Assembly: GCA_900321255.1 (NCBI GenBank)
Contig: ONVK01000008.1
Span: 1-40,400, forward strand
Direction: 5' to 3'
Source: an uncultured Lentisphaerota bacterium
GTDB taxonomy: Bacteria; Verrucomicrobiota; Kiritimatiellia; RFP12; UBA1067
Length of the DNA stretch: 40,400 nt
Part shown: piece by piece, positions 23,913-32,833 of the stretch
How the letters are laid out: each line of letters starts with the position of its first letter
How positions within the stretch are numbered: position 1 is the stretch's first letter
Notes under the pieces: model-generated
What the model saw: the letters and a program-made list of their open reading frames with translations, nothing else
Databases searched by the model: none
What the model was told of the DNA's origin: nothing
Translations under genes and position numbers: made by a program

Positions 23913-26045
23913 ATGAAACGCGCGATCATCCTGGCACTTGTCGCCTCTGCGGCCCTCGCCGCTGCGGGGGACGGGCTTATGCGCACGGCGGGGGAAGTGA
24001 ACGCCTTTCTCGAAGGAGGCATCGCGGGACGGCGTGACTTCGTGATTGAAGGACGCATCTCCTACAGGGCCGGGCATGCGGTGGTCGTCGAAGACGCATC
24101 GGGCCGCGTCTACTGCCCGAACCTCCGCGGAGAGCCGCCGCCGTGCGGCAGCCGCGTCAAGGCCTTCGGCGCCGCCACGCGGCCCGAACCGGACGACTCG
24201 GTACCCTTCCTTCTGCGCAACGAGCCGAGCATATCCTGCCGGCGAATCGAAGTGCTCTCCGCCGGGGATGAGCCGGAGCCTGCCTCTACAAGGCTCGCCG
24301 ACATCGACCCCGAGCGGTTCCATCTGCGATTTCTCCGCGTGCGCGGCCTCGTGATGGACGCGGTCGAGGACGACATCGACCCCGACTATGCCGTACTCCT
24401 TCTGCGGGACGGCGACGCAACCCTTCCTGTCGCGGTGCAGCGCGAAGGCCGCGCCGACGTCAAGACGCTTGTCGACGCCGAGATCGAGGTGTCGGGCCTT
24501 TTCTGGAACAACCTCAGCAGCAAGCGCAAATTCACAGGCCCCATGCTAACCGTCGCGACGACGGACAAGCTGACTGTCCTCGCCGCGCCGCCAGACGACC
24601 TCTTCGTCGCGCCGCCGCTCGAAACCCTTCGCTACGTGAGCCCGACGGAAGTCGCGCGGCTCGGCCGCCGGACCGTCAGAGGACGCGTGCTGGCCGTATA
24701 CGGGCGGAACAAGCTGATGGTCGCGACGGACGACGGCCGTTCGGTTTCGGTGGAGCTCGCCGGAGACGCCGCGCCGCCCGAATGCGGATCGTACGTGGCG
24801 ATCTCGGGGCGGCCGCGCACAAACCTATGGCAGATCAAGCTTGCGATGTCCGTCTGGCGCGCCGAAACTCCGCCGCAGGGCAAGGCCGCGCCCAGCCTCG
24901 ACGACAGGGGAGTGCAGAAAACCGCGATGATCGAGGACATCATGAAGCGGCGCGACGACGGGCGCATGTTCTACAATCTGGAATACAACGGATTCCCGGT
25001 CTCGGCGACGGGCGAGGTGATCAGCCTGCCGCCGCCGGGCGACGCGGACGGACTGATGCTCGTAGACTGCGGCGATTTCGTCGCGACAGTCGACGCAGGC
25101 GCACATCCAGGAGCCTACGACGGCGTTGAGCTCGGCTGCCGGGTCCGGGTCTCCGGCATCTGCATCATGGACGGCCCGTCATGGTCCGCCGAAAACATCT
25201 TCCCCCGAATCGAGAACTGCCGGATTGTCGTGCGCGGCAAGGCCGATGTCGCCGTCGTCCGCCGGCCGCCGTGGTGGACGACGGGCCGCCTTGCGTGCGC
25301 CGTGGCGTTTCTCCTGGCCGTAGTCGCGGGCGTGCTCGTGTGGAACAGGGCCCTGACGCGCCTTGCCGTGCGGCGCGGACGCGAGCTGATCCGCGAACAG
25401 ATCGGCCGCGAACGGGCGACTTTGCGCATCGGCGAGCGCACGCGCCTCGCGGTCGAGCTGCACGACTCCCTCTCCCAGTGCCTCGGCGGCCTCGCCTGTC
25501 AGCTTTCGGCCGCTAAGACGCTCGCCTCGCTCGACCCCGCGAAGGCGGAACGCTGCCTCGGCGCGGCGGAACGGATGCTCCAGTCGAGCCGCACGGAACT
25601 TCAGCGCTGCATTTTCGACCTGCGGGGCGACACGCTCGGCGAGGCGGACTTCTCAAAGGCGCTCCGCAAGGCGGTCTCGCCGATCGCGGGCGACGCCCAT
25701 GTCGAAATCGACCTTGACGTCAACCGCGCCCATCTGAGCGACTCGGTCGCGCATGCCGCGATCTGCGTCGTCCGCGAGCTCGTCTCCAACGCCATTAGGC
25801 ACGGCGGCGCGACGACGGTCTGGATTTCCGGCGAGAACCGCGAACGCGCGATTTCGCTCGTCGTGCGGGACAACGGGCGCGGTTTCGACACGCGTCGCCG
25901 CCCAGGGCCGCAGGACGGGCACTTCGGGATCGAGGGAATACGCGAGCGCGTTCGGCGGCTCGACGGGGCTTTTGAAATCGAATCCGCGCCGGACAGGGGG
26001 ACTGTAGCGCGAGTCAGGCTGTCGCTCGACGGCGAAAAGAGATGA
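23913..26045 (+). CDS. Sensor histidine kinase (HisKA_3, NarX/DesK class) with OB-like periplasmic repeats
   Basis: 710 aa. A signal peptide (MKRAIILALVASAALAAAGDG) leads into about 430 extracytoplasmic residues that hold roughly four OB-fold-like repeats (around 43-85, 140-200, 253-300 and 362-420), each with a G-x-h strand, a V-x-D turn and a closing V-x-V-x-G strand. A membrane helix spans about 460-478. The dimerisation domain carries His517 in RTRLAVELHDSLSQ, and the HATPase has VRELVSNAIRHGG, RDNGRGFDTR and GHFGIEGIRERV. The ligand is unknown; the architecture suits sensing a molecule in the periplasm. The stop overlaps the regulator start (ATGA). Confidence 0.92.
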   Translation: MKRAIILALVASAALAAAGDGLMRTAGEVNAFLEGGIAGRRDFVIEGRISYRAGHAVVVEDASGRVYCPNLRGEPPPCGSRVKAFGAATRPEPDDSVPFLLRNEPSISCRRIEVLSAGDEPEPASTRLADIDPERFHLRFLRVRGLVMDAVEDDIDPDYAVLLLRDGDATLPVAVQREGRADVKTLVDAEIEVSGLFWNNLSSKRKFTGPMLTVATTDKLTVLAAPPDDLFVAPPLETLRYVSPTEVARLGRRTVRGRVLAVYGRNKLMVATDDGRSVSVELAGDAAPPECGSYVAISGRPRTNLWQIKLAMSVWRAETPPQGKAAPSLDDRGVQKTAMIEDIMKRRDDGRMFYNLEYNGFPVSATGEVISLPPPGDADGLMLVDCGDFVATVDAGAHPGAYDGVELGCRVRVSGICIMDGPSWSAENIFPRIENCRIVVRGKADVAVVRRPPWWTTGRLACAVAFLLAVVAGVLVWNRALTRLAVRRGRELIREQIGRERATLRIGERTRLAVELHDSLSQCLGGLACQLSAAKTLASLDPAKAERCLGAAERMLQSSRTELQRCIFDLRGDTLGEADFSKALRKAVSPIAGDAHVEIDLDVNRAHLSDSVAHAAICVVRELVSNAIRHGGATTVWISGENRERAISLVVRDNGRGFDTRRRPGPQDGHFGIEGIRERVRRLDGAFEIESAPDRGTVARVRLSLDGEKR

Positions 26046-26680
26046 CCGATATGTCAGCGAAGAGGAAAATAGGCATACTGCTTGCAGACGACCACGCACT
26101 GATGCGCATGGGTCTCAGGACGCTAATCGAAGTCCAGCGCGACATGGAAGTCGTCGGCGAGGCGGAAGACGGCGAAGAGGCGGTCAGGGCGGCCGCCGCG
26201 CTAAAGCCCGACATTGTCGTCATGGATTTGAGCATGCCGGGCATGGACGGGGCGGAGGCGACGCGGCGCATCCTGAACGATAGGCCGGACTCGCGAATCA
26301 TCATCTTGACGGCATTCGCCGATTCCGCCGACGTCGGGCGCGCTATCGCCTGCGGCGCACGCGGCGCCCAGATGAAGGGAGGCCCGACCGACGCACTGCT
26401 CGACGCGGTGCGCACGGTCGCCGGCGGCGGAACGGCCGTCGCGCCGGAGATCCGCCGCATGCTGGCCGAGGATCTGGAACCGGTGGAGCTCTCCGACCGG
26501 CAGCGCGAGATCCTCGTCTCCGTCGCGCGCGGACTCACGACATCCGACATCTCGGTCCAGCTCGGCATCTCGCAGAGCGGCATCAAGCAGCACATCGCCC
26601 ACATCTGCGAGAAGCTTGGCGCGGCCAACAGGTCGGAGGCCGCCGCCATCGCCATCCGCCGCCAGATGATAAAGATGTGA
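26042..26680 (+). CDS. NarL/FixJ-family response regulator
   Basis: 212 aa. The receiver domain has the acidic pair Asp16-Asp17, the phosphorylation site Asp62 (VVMDLSMPGMDG), Thr90 and Lys112, all canonical. A linker leads to a LuxR-type HTH at about 148-205 (LSDRQREILVSVARGLTT, QLGISQSGIKQHIAHICEKL). It is the cognate partner of the kinase, with ATGA coupling. It is the best candidate to bind the palindromes upstream of the secreted-protein units; autoregulation is also possible. A later ATG at 26051 is an alternative start. Confidence 0.95.
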   Translation: MTDMSAKRKIGILLADDHALMRMGLRTLIEVQRDMEVVGEAEDGEEAVRAAAALKPDIVVMDLSMPGMDGAEATRRILNDRPDSRIIILTAFADSADVGRAIACGARGAQMKGGPTDALLDAVRTVAGGGTAVAPEIRRMLAEDLEPVELSDRQREILVSVARGLTTSDISVQLGISQSGIKQHIAHICEKLGAANRSEAAAIAIRRQMIKM

Positions 26681-26706
26681 CCATACACGGCCAAAAGGGT
26701 CGGATT

Positions 26707-26731
26707 GGATCATTCGATACATGATCCTTTT
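26707..26731 (+). terminator. Intrinsic terminator after the two-component operon
   Basis: GGATCAT and ATGATCC form a 7-bp stem with a 7-base loop, followed by TTTT. It lies 27 bp after the regulator stop, in the convergent gap before the HAD gene. The stem is AT-rich, so strength is moderate. Confidence 0.55.
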
Positions 26732-26755
26732 GATTTGATACATATGCCGGGAAAC

Positions 26756-27394
26756 TCAGATTTCGGCGGGGGTATGGGCGATGCGGCTCGCAAGGGCGAG
26801 CTCCTCGGGTTTGCCGTAGCCCCACGTGACGCCAACCGATTCAATGCCGTTGTCCTTCGCCGCCAGGAAATCGCTCTTCGTATCGCCGACGATCGTGCAG
26901 TCACCGGGCGCTGCGGCGTATTTCCGCATGAGAAACGCGAGAAGCGCCGACTTCGTCATCTTGCCCACGGCGGGATCGTCCTTGAACATGTCGCCGGCGT
27001 AGATCCCGTCGAAGACCCTCTCCCAGCCGAACTTCCGCGCGATGAGCACTGCGCCGACATAGCGCTTGTTCGTCGCGACGACGACCGTTGCGCCCGCCGC
27101 CTTCAGCGCGCGAACGCGGTCGACGATCCCCGGATATTCGACCGTGTTGGGGAAGCCGTCGTTGTCGTAGTGCTCCCCGAAGCCCTTTCGTATCGCCGCG
27201 CCGAGCGCATCGGTGTAGATTTCGGGGAAAAGGGCCTTCGCCATGTCCTCGATCGGCGGGCCCGCCACGAAAAGCTCGTCGAATCGCGGGCACTCGAGGC
27301 CGAGGTCGGCGAGCGTGGCCTTCCACGCCTCGCGGATGTCGCGGTCGGTGTCGGCGAGAGTGCCGTCGAGGTCGAAGAACCAGAGCTTCTTCAT
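26756..27394 (-). CDS. HAD-superfamily phosphatase (phosphoglycolate phosphatase-like)
   Basis: 212 aa. Motif I is FFDLDGTLADTD (nucleophile Asp and acid Asp), with a helical C2-type cap after it; motif II is VVVATNK, motif III the Lys of GKMTKSALL and motif IV TIVGDTKSDFLAAK. The size and cap fit the Gph/PpaX group, which dephosphorylates small phosphate esters such as 2-phosphoglycolate; the real substrate cannot be told. The ATG overlaps the stop of the EIIA gene (ATGA), making it the last gene of the holA unit. Confidence 0.88.
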   Translation of the reverse strand: MKKLWFFDLDGTLADTDRDIREAWKATLADLGLECPRFDELFVAGPPIEDMAKALFPEIYTDALGAAIRKGFGEHYDNDGFPNTVEYPGIVDRVRALKAAGATVVVATNKRYVGAVLIARKFGWERVFDGIYAGDMFKDDPAVGKMTKSALLAFLMRKYAAAPGDCTIVGDTKSDFLAAKDNGIESVGVTWGYGKPEELALASRIAHTPAEI

Positions 27395-28104
27395 TTCAGG
27401 AAGCCCTCCTCTGCCGCGCGGACGATCTCTATGACCTGCTCCGGGTCTGTCGCCTCGTCGAGTATCTGCAGGAACTCGGTGGCATGCGCCATGACCGCAA
27501 GGCGCGAGAGTATGTGGAGGTGCATCTCGTGGTCGGTCGAGCAGACTAGGAAGAAGTGCCGCGTGCCCTGTCCGTCGGGCGCGCCGAAGAACACCGGGCG
27601 TTCGCTGCGCCCGTACGCGACGAAAGTCTCCTGGAACATGTACGGGTCGTGGAAACGCGGGTGCAGAAACGCGGCGCCCTCGCCAACCGCCGTGGAGGCC
27701 GTCTCCTCGCGGGCGACGAGCTCCTTGAAGAGCGCGTCGGGATCGTAGACGAACCCCGTCGCGTCGGCGATGCTCGTCATGTCGCGCAGGATCCCCGCCT
27801 TCGCCTTGCCGGGCACGCCGAGCACGATCCCCGTCGGCGCGAAGAGCCGCCACACGCGCCAGTCGGCGTTGTTGGAGCGGCGCTGCTCCTCGAGGATGAC
27901 GTTGTGCTGGCGGATCTGCTCCCTGTGGCCCGACGCGAGAAGATTGCGCTGAGCCCATTCGTCGAGGGCACGGTGCTCGAACCACAGATCGCCACCATGC
28001 TCGCTGAAGTCTATCTCGCCGCGCTGCGCGACATGGCGGAGCTCGTTCGCGTCCATATGGACGTGCTCCGCGGCGGAACGGAGGTTCAGCATCTCGCGGC
28101 TCAT
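27391..28104 (-). CDS. HTH-domain plus PTS EIIA (PtsN-like) fusion protein
   Basis: 237 aa. The first 55 residues resemble an excisionase/MerR-type winged helix (LNLRSAAEHVHMDANELRHVAQRGEIDF, with FEHRALDEWAQ). From about 90 to 237 follows a fructose/nitrogen-type EIIA domain; the phospho-accepting histidine is His148 in TAVGEGAAFLHPRF. EIIA of this type is phosphorylated by the HPr/EI chain and generally regulates rather than transports. The ATG at 28104 has AGGAGG 8 bp upstream and overlaps the holA stop. No other PTS gene is in the window. Confidence 0.82.
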   Translation of the reverse strand: MSREMLNLRSAAEHVHMDANELRHVAQRGEIDFSEHGGDLWFEHRALDEWAQRNLLASGHREQIRQHNVILEEQRRSNNADWRVWRLFAPTGIVLGVPGKAKAGILRDMTSIADATGFVYDPDALFKELVAREETASTAVGEGAAFLHPRFHDPYMFQETFVAYGRSERPVFFGAPDGQGTRHFFLVCSTDHEMHLHILSRLAVMAHATEFLQILDEATDPEQVIEIVRAAEEGFLK

Positions 28105-29114
28105 CGCGCGGCCCTCCTGCGGCACACCTGCGCGAGACGCACGACGACGAGCGAGTCTGCCGACTGCGACGACACCGCGCGTTCGCGCAGCTCGAGGAAA
28201 CGGAAGCGCGCGGCGCGAAGCTCATTGAGCGACCAGTTGCGCAGAAAGCCCTGGTTCTTCTTCGCGGCATACGGGTTCATGCCCTCGGCCGCCTCGCGGA
28301 AACGGCCCTTTGCCTCGGCGTCCTTGAGCTCGGCGAGCTGGCGGAAGAACTTCTCGACGACGGTTGTCACAAGCACCGCGAAGCCGGTCTCGCGCTCAAA
28401 GCGGCCCACGGAATCGAGGACCTTCGCAAAGTTACGCTCGCCGAGGGCGTCGGTGATAGCCCATATCTCCGGCTCCACCCCGACGCCCTGCGACGATATC
28501 TCGGCTATGTCCGCGGCCGACACGGCGCGGCTCTCGCCGCCGATGTAGTCGCGCATCTTCTCGAGCTCGCTCACGAGCGAGCGCGAATCGGTGCCGACGC
28601 GCGCGACAAAGAGCTCTGCCGCGCCGCGCTCGAACGAAAGCCCCATCTCCTTCGCGAGGTCAACGACGCGCACAACCGCGCTTCTCGCCTGCTCCCAGGG
28701 TTTCCCTGCGGAGAACACGATCATCTCCACCGAGGACTTGAGGGTCTTGGCGAAGATAGAGGTCTGGAGGAGCCTAGGACCCGACAGGATAAAATGCTGG
28801 TTTTCGGGGAGGTCTGCGGCGGCGAGCTTCTCGGCGAACCTCTCAAGCGCAAGCTTGACAGCTTCGGACGGGCCGCCCTTCCCGCCCTGGGGCAGAAAGC
28901 CGACGTTGCGCCACCATGTCGTCTTCCTGGGGTCGAGGAAAGGCGGCGTAAGGAGCGACGCCTCGGCCTCTCGCAAGTCCCTTAGCTGAAGCTCTTCGTT
29001 CGTCGAATTGGCAGAGTCTACCGTCTCGAGTCCTACGCCGTCGCCGACGATGCGCTTCGCGGCCTCCGACACGAGATAGTCGTCCTCCCCTATTATGACA
29101 TGGATCTGCGCCAC
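28101..29114 (-). CDS. holA: DNA polymerase III delta subunit
   Basis: 337 aa, the size of HolA, the clamp-loader subunit that opens the sliding clamp. The N-terminal IHVIIGEDDYLVSEAAKRI is the degenerate nucleotide-binding start of the family; TTWWRNVGFL, HFILSGPRLLQTS, VDLAKEMGLSFERGAAELFVARVGTDSRSLVSELEKM and the C-terminal helical collar region all fit. The GTG at 29114 is the first usable start after the -10 box at 29140-29145; no convincing ribosome-binding site is near it apart from AAGGGG further upstream. It heads an operon with the EIIA and HAD genes. Confidence 0.85.
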   Translation of the reverse strand: MAQIHVIIGEDDYLVSEAAKRIVGDGVGLETVDSANSTNEELQLRDLREAEASLLTPPFLDPRKTTWWRNVGFLPQGGKGGPSEAVKLALERFAEKLAAADLPENQHFILSGPRLLQTSIFAKTLKSSVEMIVFSAGKPWEQARSAVVRVVDLAKEMGLSFERGAAELFVARVGTDSRSLVSELEKMRDYIGGESRAVSAADIAEISSQGVGVEPEIWAITDALGERNFAKVLDSVGRFERETGFAVLVTTVVEKFFRQLAELKDAEAKGRFREAAEGMNPYAAKKNQGFLRNWSLNELRAARFRFLELRERAVSSQSADSLVVVRLAQVCRRRAAR

Positions 29115-29139
29115 TCTTTCACTTTGCCCCTTGGCGGAT

Positions 29140-29145
29140 ATTATA
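29140..29145 (-). promoter_or_regulatory. -10 box (TTTTTGGTATAAT) for the holA operon
   Basis: Extended -10 directly joined to the T run of the terminator at 29148-29173; 25 bp to the GTG start. No -35 hexamer: that position is occupied by the terminator hairpin. Confidence 0.6.
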
Positions 29146-29147
29146 CC

Positions 29148-29173
29148 AAAAACGACGCGCCCGCACGGGCGCG
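29148..29173 (-). terminator. Intrinsic terminator downstream of the ferredoxin gene
   Basis: CGCGCCC and GGGCGCG form a 7-bp GC stem with a 4-base loop, followed on the minus strand by TCGTTTTT. It ends transcripts coming from the ferredoxin gene just before the holA promoter. Confidence 0.7.
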
Positions 29174-29196
29174 CCATTTCTACATTGCCAAGATTC

Positions 29197-29283
29197 GTTC
29201 GGTGGCGGAGCGAAGGTCCGAGCGAGTGGATACGGCGTATCCGCCGAGGTTCCACGAGGAGGAGCCTTCGGACGCCTCCGAAC
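29197..29283 (+). repeat. 87-bp structured intergenic element, copy B
   Basis: Same length as copy A (12613-12699) and about 78% identical to it when read on opposite strands. The outer stem starts GTTCGGTGGCGG and closes CGCCTCCGAAC; ten of twelve base pairs form, and three of these are double changes relative to copy A that keep pairing. The inner stem CGAAGG/CCTTCG also carries a compensatory change. It sits 12 bp after the ferredoxin stop codon, upstream of the terminator. Confidence 0.8.
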
Positions 29284-29295
29284 GGTCTCTCGACC

Positions 29296-29466
29296 TTAGG
29301 CCGGGGCGATCGCCTCGTTCGGGCAGGTCGCGGCGCAGGCGCCGCAGTCAACGCACTTGTCGGCGTCGATCACGTAGGGCGTACCTTCGCTGATCGCCTC
29401 GGCGGGGCATGCATCCTTGCAGCAACCGCACGCGACGCACTTGTCGGCAGCAATCTTGTGAGCCAT
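29296..29466 (-). CDS. 2[4Fe-4S] ferredoxin
   Basis: 56 aa. Two classic cluster motifs are present: Cys10-x2-Cys13-x2-Cys16-x3-Cys20-Pro and Cys38-x2-Cys41-x2-Cys44-x3-Cys48-Pro, as in clostridial-type ferredoxins that carry low-potential electrons in anaerobes. Start ATG with AAGGAG upstream and a TATAAT box at 29505-29510. It forms a single-gene unit with element B and a terminator behind it. Its presence suits an anaerobic life style; the partner enzyme is not in the window. Confidence 0.95.
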   Translation of the reverse strand: MAHKIAADKCVACGCCKDACPAEAISEGTPYVIDADKCVDCGACAATCPNEAIAPA

Positions 29467-29504
29467 TTTGTTTTTCTCCTTTTTGGTTGTTTGAAATCGA
29501 CGCC

Positions 29505-29510
29505 ATTATA
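29505..29510 (-). promoter_or_regulatory. -10 box (GTGGTATAAT) for the ferredoxin gene
   Basis: Extended TGG-TATAAT, 38 bp before the ATG. Unlike several others in the window, this promoter leaves a leader with a clear ribosome-binding site. Confidence 0.6.
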
Positions 29511-29549
29511 CCACCCCGCGCACGAGTTAGGCAACGGTAATTTGCACCC

Positions 29550-30775
<1,226 letters not shown>

Positions 30776-30779
<4 letters not shown>

Positions 30780-31519
30780 GCCAGCGCCTCCTTGACGAGG
30801 CGGGAGACCTCCTCGGTCGTCTTGCGGCCGCCTTCGCCGCGGTCGTCGCGCATGACCTTGCCGTCGCGCATCACGACGTGCCGCTTCGCGTATGCGGCGA
30901 TGTCGTCCTCGTGCGTCACCATGACGATTGTGATGCCCTCGTTCGAGAGCTCGGTGAAGAGGTTCATGATCTCTATCGAGCTCTTTGTGTCGAGGTTGCC
31001 GGTCGGCTCGTCCGCGAAGACCACGGGCGGGTTGTTCATGAGCGCTCGCGCGATCGCGACGCGCTGCTGCTGCCCGCCGGAGAGCTGCGCCGGAGTGTGC
31101 ATCTCGCGGCCCTTGAGCCCCACGCGCTCGAGAAGCTGCATGGCGCGCGCCTTGCGCTCGCGGCGGTTTAGCCGCCCCATGTAGAGGTCGGGCAGCTCGA
31201 CGTTCTCGAGCGCGCTCGTGCGCGGCAGGAGGTTGAAGTTCTGGAAGACGAACCCGAGCTTCATGCAGCGGATCCGCGCGAGCTCGGCGGGCGAGCGCTT
31301 CGCGACTTCAAGGCCGTCGAGGAGATACGATCCCTTTGTCGGAACGTCAAGACAGCCAAGGATGTTTAACATCGTCGACTTGCCGGAGCCTGACGAGCCC
31401 ATTATCGCGACAAACTCGCCGTCGTCCACCGAGAGCGACACGCCGTCGAGCGCATGCACCGGCTCGTCGCCGATGGCGTAGATCTTGTACATGTCGCGTA
31501 TCTCGATGAGATGGGCCAT
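30776..31519 (-). CDS. MacB/LolD-type ABC transporter ATPase
   Basis: 247 aa. Walker A GSSGSGKS (41-48), Q-loop [21 protein letters not shown], the signature [15 protein letters not shown], Walker [13 protein letters not shown] and H-loop VTHEDD are all intact. The FNLLPR/ENV pattern is that of the MacB/LolD/FtsE group. Unlike E. coli MacB, ATPase and permease are separate proteins. It lies 3 bp after the adaptor gene and overlaps the permease gene. Confidence 0.94.
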
Positions 31520-31522
31520 TCG

Positions 31523-32833
31523 CTACTTCTTCGGCTCGGGCGCAGTGCCCTTGTTCTGGTTGCGCTTCGGGAACTTCGGCATGAAGGGATTCGTCGAGTC
31601 CTTGCCGTCCATCGCGGCCATGTTCGCCGTCTGGTAGCCAACGACCGCCTCGCGCCCCTCGTACGCAGCCACGCCGTCGCAGACGATCTCGGTGAACGAG
31701 TCGTCCGTCACCCCTTCGCCGACGAGGACGTATTCGAGGGGATCGCCGTCGGCGAGTGGCTTGAGCCATATCTTGCGCCCGCGCGGAATCTCGCCGGCGA
31801 TGCGCTCGCGGTCCTCGTCCTTCGGGCGGAACCTGAACGCCGCCGCCGCGACCGCAAGCACGTCCTCGGCCCGCGCCGTCTCGATCGAGAGCGTCGCCGT
31901 CATTCCGGGGAAGAGCTTCTGGCCGGGGTTTTCGGCCTCGACGATCACGGGGAACGTCACGACGTTGTTCGTCGTCGTCGACGCCTTCCTGATCTGCTTC
32001 ACCTTGCCCTTGAAGCGCGTGCGGTACGCGTCGACGGTGAACGTGACGTCCTGCCCCACCTGAATGCCGCCGATGTCGGCCTCGGGGATGTCTGCCGCGA
32101 CCCAGATCGTGTCGAGATCCTCCGCGATCGTGAGGACGGGCACCGCGTTCATCGACGAGACGACGGTCTCGCCCTCCTCCACCTTGCGGTCGATCACTAT
32201 GCCGTCGACCGGCGAGACGATCGTGCAGTAGCTCAGGTTCGCCTCGGCCTGGTCTACGCTCGCCTGCGCGCTCTCGACCTCGGCCTTGGCGCTCGCAAGC
32301 GCGGCCTTCGCGCTTTCAACCGCGGCCTTTGACTTCGCAAGCGACTCCTCCGCGCTGTCGAGATCGGCGACCGGAGCCATCTTCTTCTCCGCCAGCGCCT
32401 TCTTGCGGTCGTACGTCTTCTGCGCGAGGACGAGCTCGGCCTCGCGCTGGCGCAGGGCGCATTCGCCCGTCATGACGCCGGCCTTGCTCATGTGCAGCCG
32501 CGCGACGGCGCTCTTGTAGTTCGCCTTGTAGACAAGGGGGTCGATCTCCGCGACGACCTGCCCGTTCGTCACGACGTCGTTGTAGTCGACGTAGAGCTTT
32601 ATGAGCTTGCCGTTGACCTGCGCGCCAACCGGGATCCCCTTCGAGGAATTGCGCGGCGTGACGGAACCCGTCGCGGAGACCGTGCGGACGATGTCCGTCC
32701 GGGCGATCGGCGCGGTGCGGTACGACGGGGACTTCTTCCCCGCGACAATCGGCATCTTGTCGCCGCATCCCGCGGCGAGGGCGAGGCACGCCGCAAGCAG
32801 CGCGGCGCGCACCGCCTCATTTCTCGTCTTCAC
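31523..32833 (-). CDS. MacA-type periplasmic adaptor (membrane fusion) lipoprotein
   Basis: 436 aa. The N-terminus has a lipoprotein signal (LALAAGC). A barrel-sandwich hybrid half-motif (GKLIKLYVDYNDVVTNGQVVAEID) is followed by a long alpha-hairpin rich in Ala/Glu/Lys (about 110-215) and the second half-motif (CTIVSPVDGIVIDRKVEEGETV), then beta-barrel (IWVAADIPEADIGGIQVGQ) and membrane-proximal domains. The C-terminal 35 residues are low complexity. It should link the ABC pair to the TolC-like protein. The GTG start at 32833 overlaps the preceding gene by 17 bp and has GGAGGAG 7 bp upstream. Confidence 0.92.
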   Translation of the reverse strand: MKTRNEAVRAALLAACLALAAGCGDKMPIVAGKKSPSYRTAPIARTDIVRTVSATGSVTPRNSSKGIPVGAQVNGKLIKLYVDYNDVVTNGQVVAEIDPLVYKANYKSAVARLHMSKAGVMTGECALRQREAELVLAQKTYDRKKALAEKKMAPVADLDSAEESLAKSKAAVESAKAALASAKAEVESAQASVDQAEANLSYCTIVSPVDGIVIDRKVEEGETVVSSMNAVPVLTIAEDLDTIWVAADIPEADIGGIQVGQDVTFTVDAYRTRFKGKVKQIRKASTTTNNVVTFPVIVEAENPGQKLFPGMTATLSIETARAEDVLAVAAAAFRFRPKDEDRERIAGEIPRGRKIWLKPLADGDPLEYVLVGEGVTDDSFTEIVCDGVAAYEGREAVVGYQTANMAAMDGKDSTNPFMPKFPKRNQNKGTAPEPKK

